Shown: positions 1 to 5,972 of the stretch, in pieces
How positions within the stretch are numbered: the first letter of the stretch is position 1
Layout: each line of letters begins with the position of its first letter
Assembly: GCA_023443705.1 (NCBI GenBank)
Contig: JAEZTD010000160.1
Span: 1-9,843, forward strand
Direction: 5' to 3'
Source of the DNA: Bacillota bacterium
GTDB taxonomy: Bacteria; Bacillota; Clostridia; Christensenellales; Aristaeellaceae
DNA: 9,843 nucleotides
Program-made: the position numbers and the translations under genes
The notes under the pieces: generated by a model
Database searches by the model: none
What the model was told of the DNA's origin: nothing
Seen by the model: only the letters and a program-made list of their open reading frames with translations

Positions 1-244
1 TCAAAACCCTGCGGTCTTTTCGGTGCAAAGGGAAAAAGCCTAAAGAGGCAAAGAAACCCTTCGGGATTTTCGGGCGGTGTTCGCGTCAGTGCAAATTTGC
101 CCCACCGCCCTGATGCGCCCTTCGTAGAGGTGGTTTTATGCCACGCTACGCTGCTGCGCGCAAGGACACCGGTGGGGCAAACGTATTTCAGGCACAGAGG
201 GGCGGCAGCGCAGGCCGGAAGGCCGCCAAGCGGGCGTCCAGGCG
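1..244. other. Non-coding left flank with inverted repeats
   Basis: I see no convincing gene here. The short open frames are arginine- and alanine-rich, lack ribosome binding sites and resemble no family. The stretch lies downstream of the minus-strand acetyltransferase. It contains a perfect 12-bp inverted repeat (TTTGCCCCACCG at 96-107, complement at 170-181), a 10-bp palindrome at 91-100, and an 8-bp repeat (GGGCGGTG at 72-79 with CACCGCCC at 103-110) that competes for the same left arm. On the minus strand a small 4-bp stem at 38-49 is followed by five T's (37-33). This could be a weak terminator, but it sits about 200 bases past the acetyltransferase stop. Confidence 0.5.
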
Positions 245-691
245 CTACGCCCCGTGGCCGCCGCAGCTGCCGCCGGGGATTTTGTCGGCGGGGACGCAAA
301 GGAGCGCTTCCTCGCCCTTGATGCCTGCGGGCGCAAAGCCGTAGAGGGCGTAAAAGGTTTCGAGGCCGGGGTCGGCGCATGCGTAAACCGACGGCGCGTT
401 CAGCTCCTGCGCGCGGAAGAGCAGCATGCGCATGATGAGGTCCCCAAGCCCCTTGCCGCGCTTTTTGGGCAGCACGCCGACGCAGCCGATCATAAAGTGG
501 TCGCCGTCCAGGTACAGCCGCCCGGAACCGGCCGGGCTGTCGTCTTCGTCAAACACCAGCGCGTAGAACGCCATTTCGTCGTACCCGTCCGCACCGCCTT
601 CGGAATGCCCTTCGTGGAGCGCCACCGCGCGGCGGACGCTGAGCACTGCGCCGATGTCGTCCGCCGAAGTCAGATATCTGCCTCGAATCAT
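245..691 (-). CDS. GNAT-family N-acetyltransferase
   Basis: A 148-residue protein with the GNAT fold, whose members transfer an acetyl group from acetyl-CoA to an amine on a small molecule or protein. The acetyl-CoA pyrophosphate-binding motif A is clear around residues 73-90: a beta strand (CVGVLP) followed by KKRGKGLG and a helix. The C-terminal strand ending in ETFYALYGF is also typical of GNATs that act on small molecules. The substrate cannot be read from sequence. The start is the ATG with a strong GGAGG about six bases upstream; the frame runs open much further upstream, but that part overlaps the divergent gene and looks like shadow. The C-terminus ends in an unusual glycine-rich tail. 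The gene is divergent from the DUF896-like gene, with 70 bases between the two starts. Confidence 0.9.
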   Translation of the reverse strand: MIRGRYLTSADDIGAVLSVRRAVALHEGHSEGGADGYDEMAFYALVFDEDDSPAGSGRLYLDGDHFMIGCVGVLPKKRGKGLGDLIMRMLLFRAQELNAPSVYACADPGLETFYALYGFAPAGIKGEEALLCVPADKIPGGSCGGHGA

Positions 692-761
692 CGTTTCCTC
701 CCTCCGCGGCAGGAATATGCCCGCCGCACGCCGAATTATCCATGAAAAGGAGCGTGAGCCC

Positions 762-977
762 ATGACGCCTGAAAAGATCGAGCGCATCAGTGCGCTGACC
801 CGCCTCTCCCGAGAGCGGGAACTGACCCCGGAGGAACAGGCGGAGCGCGCCGAGCTTCGCCGGGAGTACGTGAACGACTTCAAGGCTTCCACCCGCCAGA
901 CGCTGGAAAACACCGTCGTCCAATACCCGGACGGAAGCCGCGTGCCGCTGAAGGACGCGCCCAAGGGTCAATCGTAG
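762..977 (+). CDS. DUF896 (YnzC-type) small protein
   Basis: A 71-residue, highly charged, mostly helical protein. Its pattern matches the DUF896/YnzC family of Bacillota: an N-terminal IERISALTRLSRER segment, then LTPEEQAERAELRREYV, then a helix leading to a short basic tail. Family members are small cytoplasmic proteins of about 65-80 residues with a helical hairpin; no biochemical function is established (the B. subtilis relative YnzC lies in an SOS-controlled operon). The start is the ATG preceded by AAGGAG at 747-752, nine bases away. The gene stands alone, divergent from the acetyltransferase and convergent with the cyclic-di-GMP gene, and is followed by a GC-rich hairpin at 1021-1052. 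I see no clear LexA-type operator in the 70-base upstream gap. Confidence 0.88.
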   Translation: MTPEKIERISALTRLSRERELTPEEQAERAELRREYVNDFKASTRQTLENTVVQYPDGSRVPLKDAPKGQS

Positions 978-1020
978 CCGAGCACACCGCTTATTGTAGC
1001 ATCAGCGCCCCCAAAATTCA

Positions 1021-1052
1021 ATCCGCCGCCCTGCGCGAAGCGGGCGGCGGAT
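1021..1052. terminator. Hairpin between convergent genes (bidirectional terminator)
   Basis: A perfect 11-bp inverted repeat, ATCCGCCGCCC at 1021-1031 and its complement at 1042-1052, with a 10-base loop. On the plus strand it is followed by GTGTTTTG; on the minus strand by ATTGAATTTT. It lies between two convergent 3' ends (stops at 977 and 1071), so it probably terminates both, although neither side has an unbroken T tract. Confidence 0.7.
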
Positions 1053-1070
1053 GTGTTTTGCTGTCCGGCG

Positions 1071-3113
1071 CTACGTCGCCTGGCGCGACGGCTGTTCGGC
1101 CATGTAAAAGGCGTAGCGCCCTTTTCCCGCGTATTTGGCGGAGTACATGGCCTGGTCGGCCTTTTCGAGCAGTGTTTCATAGCGGACGCCGTCCTGAGGA
1201 AAGCGGGCGATGCCCACCGAGATGGACACCGGCGCGCGCTCGGCGCGAACCTGGAAACCCTGCCGTACGACGGAGATCAGCCGGTCCACATTGCCGATGA
1301 CGCCCTCCTCCGAGCGCACCCGGTCAAGGTAGACGATGAACTCGTCTCCCCCGATGCGTCCGGCAACGTCCGTCTCGCGGATGTTTGCGTGGATCGCCTG
1401 GCCCATTTTTCGCAGAACATCGTCGCCAAAGCCGTGGCCGCGGGTGTCGTTGATCTCCTTGAAGTTGTCAATATCCACATACAGCAGCGCGCCGCCCACA
1501 TCCTCGCCTTCCGTCAGCCGCTGCTTGATGCAGCGCTCGGTTTCGATGCGGTTGAGAAGGCCGGTGAGCACGTCGCGGGTGGCCTGTTCGCGCAGGCGGC
1601 TGGTTTCCCGCACCACCTGATCGACGTTCGTAAGCTTGCCCAGCGCGCGGACGCAGCGGCCGGCGCCCTCGCCGCTCCACAGCGTGCGGACGACCACCTC
1701 ATACCACTCGTACCAGCCGCGCTTGGTGAGCAGCCGCAGCTCAATCTTGATGGTCGGTTTGCCCGCGGAGGCGGAGGATATCGCCTGTTCCAGCGCGTTC
1801 CGGTCCCCTGGGTAGAGATAACGGCTCAGCACGTCGTCCACCGGAACGCTCCGGCGGATCAACTCGCCGTCGAAGTGGTCGGAAAACCGCCCGGAGAAGG
1901 AAAGCGCATCGTTCTCCACGTCGTAATCGATCAGCACCTCGCCCGAAAGTGAGGCGTAGGTCTTGTACTGCTCGCGCTCGTGCTCCAGCAGTTTGATTGC
2001 CCGGGGCGTAAAGCGCTCCGGTGCATCGCAGCTGTCGCTGATGGGTGAATCGCCCGTCATTTGCATCTCGTCCAGCGCCCGCTTCAGCCGAACGGCGACG
2101 AGATCCAGCGTGGCCAAAAGTTTTGGGTTAAACGCGCCGCAGTCGCCCTCTTCAATCATGACGAGCGCCTGTTCGTGGGAGAACGGCGGCTTGTACACGC
2201 GCTCGCTGGTCAGCGCCTCGTACACATCGGCCAGCGCCACCACCTGCGCCCAGAGGGGGATCGCGTCGCCGGAGAGGCCGCCCGGATAGCCGTTGCCGTC
2301 CCATCGCTCGTGGTGGCACAGGCAGATGTCCTTGCAGCAGGCGAAAAAGCGCTCACCGCCCGCCGAGGCGATCCGTTCGATGACCTCAGCGCCGTAGAGC
2401 GTATGGCGCTTCATGATTTCAAATTCCTCGTTGCTCAGGCGGCCGGGCTTGTTCAGGATGGTTTCGGGCACGGCGATCATGCCCACATCGTGCAGCGCGG
2501 ATGCGCAGACGATGTCGTCGATCATGGTGTCGGACAGGATAAATTCCATATAGTGCTTGGACAGCGCCTGACAGAAAATTCTGGTGAAGAGGGAAATGCG
2601 GCGGGTGTGCTGCGCGGTCTCGCCGCTTCTGAATTCTACGATGGTGGAAAGAGCCTCAATGGCGTACCGGTTGACCCGTCTAAACTCCATCGTGCGCGCT
2701 TCGACCAGTTCGTCGAGGTTGAGGAGCGCCCGCTCGCTCTCCACAATGCGCTGTACGCGGCGCTTGATGATTTCGGCGTTGTAGGGCAGCTCGATAAAAT
2801 CGGTTACCCCCAGCTGGATGGCGGCCGCGGCTTTCTCGGGTGAAATGCCGGAGGCGATCATCATCACGGGAATGCCCGGCAGGATGCCCCGCGAAAACAT
2901 TTCATGAAGCATGTGCAGTCCGTCATGGTCGGGCAGTTCCATGGCGAGCACAATCAGGCCGATGCGCAGGCGGCTGTGCTCGATCTTCTCGAGCGCCTCG
3001 GCTGCGCTGCCGGCCTCCAGCACATCATATCGGTCGCGAAATATTCCGTGAAGAACTGCCCGGTCCCGCTCGATCCCGTGTACGATGAGCATGGAGGGCG
3101 CATCGGAGGTCAT
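1071..3113 (-). CDS. Pseudo-receiver/HD-GYP/PAS/GGDEF cyclic-di-GMP protein
   Basis: A 680-residue soluble protein with both cyclic-di-GMP domain types. Residues 5-125 look like a response-regulator receiver, but the key residues are missing: His-Gly (12-13) replaces the acidic pair, Ala58 the phospho-acceptor Asp, and Leu109 the conserved Lys. Residues about 150-345 are an HD-GYP phosphodiesterase: HD at 208-209, HHERWDGNGYP at 267-277, ADVYEALTS at 295-303. The usual HDxGK is HDVGM, with Met212 for Lys. Residues about 385-500 look like a PAS sensor. Residues about 510-670 are a GGDEF diguanylate cyclase with an intact GGDEF (588-592), the DIDNFK metal-binding segment (547-552) and an inhibitory RxxD site, RETD (579-582). 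The chosen ATG has AAGGAGG eight bases upstream; an earlier ATG at 3185 lacks one. It seems to be monocistronic with a long leader. Both activities are likely from motifs but unproven. Confidence 0.93.
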   Translation of the reverse strand: MTSDAPSMLIVHGIERDRAVLHGIFRDRYDVLEAGSAAEALEKIEHSRLRIGLIVLAMELPDHDGLHMLHEMFSRGILPGIPVMMIASGISPEKAAAAIQLGVTDFIELPYNAEIIKRRVQRIVESERALLNLDELVEARTMEFRRVNRYAIEALSTIVEFRSGETAQHTRRISLFTRIFCQALSKHYMEFILSDTMIDDIVCASALHDVGMIAVPETILNKPGRLSNEEFEIMKRHTLYGAEVIERIASAGGERFFACCKDICLCHHERWDGNGYPGGLSGDAIPLWAQVVALADVYEALTSERVYKPPFSHEQALVMIEEGDCGAFNPKLLATLDLVAVRLKRALDEMQMTGDSPISDSCDAPERFTPRAIKLLEHEREQYKTYASLSGEVLIDYDVENDALSFSGRFSDHFDGELIRRSVPVDDVLSRYLYPGDRNALEQAISSASAGKPTIKIELRLLTKRGWYEWYEVVVRTLWSGEGAGRCVRALGKLTNVDQVVRETSRLREQATRDVLTGLLNRIETERCIKQRLTEGEDVGGALLYVDIDNFKEINDTRGHGFGDDVLRKMGQAIHANIRETDVAGRIGGDEFIVYLDRVRSEEGVIGNVDRLISVVRQGFQVRAERAPVSISVGIARFPQDGVRYETLLEKADQAMYSAKYAGKGRYAFYMAEQPSRQAT

Positions 3114-3560
3114 GTCCGTCTCCTCCTTCACCCAGCCGCAGGGCTTTGCCCAAACCCGCCATGCGGCGGCGAGGGCACACACCATGCCGAAAATTCCTGC
3201 TATAACACTATATTACCACGAAGACAACAATATGTGTCGGTTCTTTATAAAAAATTAACCACAAAACGCCCCATAAAATAACGCGTGCTGTGTCGGGCAG
3301 ATGTGTTCGAATGCCGGATGTACGCCATCAGGCGAGTGTGCCACGTAAAAAAGCGCTCCGCGCGGGAGATTTCGCGGTTTCCATCAATCACCCGTGTGCG
3401 GGCCAAACAATAAAGTGTCCGCATTGGATACGCTCAAGGCGGCAAGCGAGTTTCCGTCCAGACAGAACCCGCCGACCGCCCATGCCGATGTATACAATTA
3501 TACCACACGAAGTTCTGGCGCGCAATAGGTATCGCGCGCCGACAATCAGTCCTATATAAA
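3114..3560. other. 447-bp intergenic region, likely leader or small RNA
   Basis: No convincing gene lies here. Short frames on both strands (for example 3290-3559 plus, 3388-3633 minus) lack ribosome binding sites and family resemblance. Reading the minus strand, it begins at the degV stop, contains a strong-looking promoter (3497-3525), then a run of possible hairpins, then TTTTTT at 3351-3346 after a GC-rich stem, then an AT-rich stretch (about 3185-3290), and finally the Shine-Dalgarno of the cyclic-di-GMP gene. I looked for the conserved GEMM cyclic-di-GMP riboswitch segments and did not find them. Confidence 0.6.
3497..3525 (-). promoter_or_regulatory. Sigma-A-type promoter with extended -10
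   Basis: On the minus strand TTGCGC (3525-3520) is followed by a 17-base spacer and TATAAT (3502-3497). The -10 is preceded by TGG, giving an extended -10. Initiation would fall near 3490. The next gene on this strand starts at 3113, so the transcript has either a leader of about 375 bases or is a separate RNA ending near 3345. Confidence 0.7.
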
Positions 3561-4376
3561 TCAGTTTTTCGCGAAATACGCCATTGCCACCGCGCCGGGG
3601 CCGGCGTGTGCGCCGACCACGCTGCCCAGCCACACGCCGGGCCCGTCGATGCCCACGATCCGCATCACTTCGCCCATCGTCTCCCGGTCACCCGCGTGGG
3701 CATAGGCCACGGGCAGATCCCTGTCGGCAGGTTCTCTTTCCAGGATCGCGCCGAGCCGTTTGAGGGCCGCTTTTGTGCCGCGCGCCTTGTCGATGGAGGT
3801 CACCTTTCCATCCCGGACCATGATGATGGGCTTGAGGGACAGGATCGTGCCCAGCGCGCCCTGCGCGCCGGAGAGCCGCCCGCCCTTGACCAGGTATTTC
3901 AGCGTGTCGATCATCGCGTAGACACGCAGCCGGAGTTTGAGCTTCTCCAAAGTAGCCGCGATGCGCTGCGCGCTCACGCCCTCGTCCCGAAGGCGCGCCG
4001 CCACCCGGATCAAAAGCGCAAGACCGATGGAGGCCGAGCCGCTGTCCACCACAAAAATATCGCTTCGCGCGGATTCGGCCTTGGCGATCCAGGCGGATTG
4101 GCCGGTGCCGCTTAAAAGCGCGGAGATTGTGATGACGAGAATTTCCTCGTTCGGGTGCCGCTCGAATTCTTCCCGGAAGTCCTCCGGCGTCACCATGGAA
4201 GTCGTGGGCATGTGGGCGCTCTGCTTCAGCAGCTCGAAAAAGGTCTCGTTGGTCAGATCTACCTTGTCCCGGTAGCCTTCGGCGCCAAAGTAGACCTTGA
4301 GGAGCAGGACGCTGACGCCCAGAGCGCGCGCCTCCTCGAGGGGCAGGTCGCAGGTGCTGTCGACGATGATGTGCAT
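3561..4376 (-). CDS. DegV-family fatty-acid-binding protein
   Basis: A 271-residue DegV/FakB-type protein. Characterised relatives bind a fatty acid and present it to the kinase FakA for phosphorylation and use in phospholipid synthesis. Family landmarks are all present: DSTCDLP near the N-terminus (6-12), TTSMVTPEDF (58-67), LSGTGQSA (88-95), the LVKGGRLS segment (162-169) and GAHAGPGA close to the C-terminus. Length is normal for the family. I chose the second ATG because AAGGG lies nine bases before it and it gives the usual MHIIVDST beginning. An ATG nine bases earlier (4385) would overlap the MarR stop as ATGA but has no spacing for a binding site. It is almost certainly co-transcribed with the MarR gene, which suggests lipid-linked regulation. 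No fakA kinase gene is visible in the window. Confidence 0.93.
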   Translation of the reverse strand: MHIIVDSTCDLPLEEARALGVSVLLLKVYFGAEGYRDKVDLTNETFFELLKQSAHMPTTSMVTPEDFREEFERHPNEEILVITISALLSGTGQSAWIAKAESARSDIFVVDSGSASIGLALLIRVAARLRDEGVSAQRIAATLEKLKLRLRVYAMIDTLKYLVKGGRLSGAQGALGTILSLKPIIMVRDGKVTSIDKARGTKAALKRLGAILEREPADRDLPVAYAHAGDRETMGEVMRIVGIDGPGVWLGSVVGAHAGPGAVAMAYFAKN

Positions 4377-4381
4377 TCGAT

Positions 4382-4837
4382 TCATCCCTTCGCGTATTGT
4401 TCAAAAAAATCCGACAGGAGCGACAGCGCCAGGGTCAGCCGCTTAAGGTCGTCCTCCTCCAGCACCCGCTCCACCTGGTCGAGCATGTCCCGGTGGAACG
4501 CCTCGTGTCGAACGTTGACCGCGCGCCCCGCCGCCGTGGGGGACACCCTGACCACGCGGCGGTCGTCCGGGTCTGAGCCGCGCTCGAGATAGCCCTTTCG
4601 GATCAGCGTGCCCACGGCGGTCGTCAGCGCGCCCACCGAGATGTTCAGCGCGCCGGCGATCGCGCTCATGGTGTTTCGGCCCTGCTTCTCCAGCGCCGCC
4701 GCGGCCTCGATCACGTGAACCTCCCGGACGGAAGGCCCTTCCTGTTCCCCGGAAAGCGCCCGCTCCTCCAGCGTCAGGATTTTGTTGAAGGTCCGGACAA
4801 AAAAAACATTCAGCTGTGTTCGCTGTACATCCGTCAC
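4382..4837 (-). CDS. MarR-family transcriptional regulator
   Basis: A 151-residue MarR-type winged-helix repressor. After N-terminal dimerisation helices, a helix-turn-helix lies at about residues 56-78 (TMSAIAGALNISVGALTTAV), followed by the wing KGYLERGSDPDDRRVVRVSPT (82-102), whose D-x-R-R is the MarR signature. C-terminal helices complete the dimer. The start codon is GTG, supported by GGAGGGG about five bases upstream. The downstream DegV gene begins six bases after the stop, so the two are probably one operon. Directly upstream is a perfect 13-bp palindrome, a likely autoregulatory operator. MarR members such as FabT control fatty-acid synthesis in other Bacillota; pairing with a fatty-acid-binding DegV makes a lipid-responsive role plausible, but that is inference, and no fab genes are visible here. 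Confidence 0.92.
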   Translation of the reverse strand: MTDVQRTQLNVFFVRTFNKILTLEERALSGEQEGPSVREVHVIEAAAALEKQGRNTMSAIAGALNISVGALTTAVGTLIRKGYLERGSDPDDRRVVRVSPTAAGRAVNVRHEAFHRDMLDQVERVLEEDDLKRLTLALSLLSDFFEQYAKG

Positions 4838-4855
4838 GGCGGCCCCTCCGATTCC

Positions 4856-4884
4856 TTTTAACTTAAAACTATTTTAAGTTAAAA
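4856..4884. promoter_or_regulatory. Perfect palindromic operator upstream of the MarR gene
   Basis: TTTTAACTTAAAA (4856-4868) and its exact reverse complement TTTTAAGTTAAAA (4872-4884) flank the 3-base centre CTA. This 29-bp AT-rich palindrome sits 19 bases before the GTG start in GC-rich surroundings, the size and place expected for a MarR dimer site overlapping the promoter. I could not assign -35 and -10 hexamers with confidence; TAAAAT at 4877-4872 on the minus strand is a possible -10. A further TTAAGTT half-site lies at 4922-4928, and related AAGTT elements lie at 4887-4891 (minus strand) and 4935-4939. Confidence 0.75.
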
Positions 4885-4936
4885 ACTTATGCACTGCGAT
4901 GCATTTTTGGCGATTTCACGGTTAAGTTCACATAAG

Positions 4937-4968
4937 TTTGGGCCCCCGCAATTTTGCGGGGGCCCAAA
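4937..4968 (-). terminator. Strong GC-rich hairpin after the secreted-protein gene
   Basis: A perfect 15-bp inverted repeat (TTTGGGCCCCCGCAA at 4937-4951, complement at 4954-4968) with only two bases between the arms. It lies 27 bases past the stop of the minus-strand secreted-protein gene and upstream of the MarR promoter region, so it is probably the terminator between those units. It has no long T tract: the minus strand continues CTTATG after the stem. Confidence 0.6.
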
Positions 4969-4995
4969 CAGGCCGCCGGTGTGGTTGCGACAGCT

Positions 4996-5486
4996 TCAGC
5001 AGCAGTCGAGGAGGTTCAGGGAGGAGATCCACGCCTCCACGGCCTCCTGATACGCCTCGTAGGAGTCGACGGGTACCTCCGCGGTGAAGGCGAAGGAGCC
5101 GCTGTCCGTGGGGAAGGTCACCAGCACGCACTGGCGGGTGTCCTCGTTTTCGCCGGTCAGGAAAGAAGCCGCCGGGCGGGATAGGCCGCGACGGGCGCCT
5201 GATCCGCTTCGGCGACTTCCCGCGACTCGGGGTACAATTCTCCCAGAAACGCCTCGGCGGTAACATCCCCCGCCCGGTACGCCATGACGGCCACGGCCAT
5301 GCCGTCGTCAATCAGGTAGGGCTGGGTGTAGCTGCCGTCTTCGAGGGTCTCACCGCCGTCGGGCTGGGCGCTTTCCGGGAGCGTGGCGGCGAAGAAGAGT
5401 CCCGCCGGCCCCAGTACCACTTGGGCCAGCGCGGCGGGCATCACCATGATGAGCGCGAGTAGAACCAACAAGACGCGACGGACCAT
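4996..5486 (-). pseudogene. Secreted protein of unknown function, frameshifted
   Basis: The first frame starts at an ATG with GGGGAG eight bases upstream and encodes a clear signal peptide: VRR, a hydrophobic core (residues 5-17), then AALA with predicted cleavage after residue 21. This frame continues to about residue 103 (ending ...APVAAYPARR) and stops at 5157. A second frame, offset by one base, continues from about 5172 with AASFLTGENEDTRQC and runs to a stop at 4996, ending SSLNLLDCC. The two halves read as one protein of about 163 residues; restoring a single base in the C/G-rich run at 5171-5180 rejoins them. The mature protein is acidic, and I do not recognise the family. It could be a true mutation or a sequencing or assembly error. 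It lies 117 bases downstream of spoVAE on the same strand. Confidence 0.72.
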
Positions 5487-5562
5487 TTCAACCACTCCCC
5501 CAATTTGTTTCGCTACTTTAAGACGCGGGCAGCGGCCAAGGCGTTCCAAAATGTGGCGAAAG

Positions 5563-5583
5563 CCCCCGCTAAATTTGCGGAGG
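5563..5583 (-). terminator. Possible weak terminator after spoVAE
   Basis: On the minus strand CCTCCGC (5583-5577) can pair with GCGGGGG (5569-5563), including one T-G wobble, across a 7-base AT-rich loop, followed by CTTTCG. It lies about 20 bases past the spoVAE stop. The stem is short and the T tract poor, so some read-through into the secreted-protein gene is possible. Confidence 0.4.
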
Positions 5584-5603
5584 CCGATATGGATTGTTGC
5601 CTT

Positions 5604-5972
5604 TTACGGTTTCGCGGCGGGCTTGAAGATCAGCGCGTTCAAAATCCCAAAGAGGATCGCGGCGGAAATGCCGCCCGCGGTGTTCGCGAGCCCGCCGGTC
5701 AGCGCGCCGATCAGGCCGTATTTATGAACCGCGTCGATGGCCCCCATTGCGAGGGAATAGCCAAACCCGGTCAGCGGCACCGTCGCGCCTGCGGCGGCAA
5801 AGTCCACCAGCGGCTTATAAAGCCCCACTGCGGTCAGGATCGCGCCCGCCACCACATACAGTACCAGGATGCGCGCACTGGTCAGTTGGGTTTTCAGGAT
5901 CAGCACCTCGCCGATGGCGCACAGCACGCCGCCCACGATAAATACCTTCACAAACAGCCAAAATATGTCCAT
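5604..5972 (-). CDS. Stage V sporulation protein AE (SpoVAE)
   Basis: A 122-residue integral membrane protein that is part of the SpoVA complex, which imports calcium-dipicolinic acid into the forespore during sporulation and is implicated in its release at germination. Family features are visible: an N-terminal membrane helix (FWLFVKVFIVGGVLCAIGEV), a second hydrophobic segment (ARILVLYVVAGAILTAVGLY), the conserved motif GATVPLTGFGYSLAMGAI at about 63-80, and a C-terminal AILFGILNALIF segment. Length fits the SpoVAE (SpoVAEb) family. The start overlaps the spoVAD stop by one base (TAATG), with GGAGG seven bases upstream inside spoVAD, so translation is probably coupled. It shares the PxTGF...A signature with SpoVAC, as expected for these related proteins. 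Confidence 0.96.
   Translation of the reverse strand: MDIFWLFVKVFIVGGVLCAIGEVLILKTQLTSARILVLYVVAGAILTAVGLYKPLVDFAAAGATVPLTGFGYSLAMGAIDAVHKYGLIGALTGGLANTAGGISAAILFGILNALIFKPAAKP

Noticed and set aside
1053..2843. Long plus-strand open frames (1053-1952, 2061-2843) opposite the cyclic-di-GMP gene
   Set aside because: They are mirror frames of a GC-rich gene. They lack ribosome binding sites and recognisable domains, while the minus strand has clear HD-GYP and GGDEF motifs.
3114..3490. Cyclic-di-GMP (GEMM) riboswitch in the leader of the GGDEF gene
   Set aside because: Attractive from context, but the conserved GEMM core segments and tetraloop-receptor elements were not found on inspection.
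3388..3633. 81-codon minus-strand frame crossing the degV 3' end and the promoter at 3497-3525
   Set aside because: It runs through a consensus promoter, has no binding site and shows no family resemblance; a regulatory region explains the bases better.
5157..5185. Programmed -1 frameshift in the secreted-protein gene
   Set aside because: No X-XXY-YYZ slippery heptamer with a following stable stem could be recognised at the switch; an indel is simpler.
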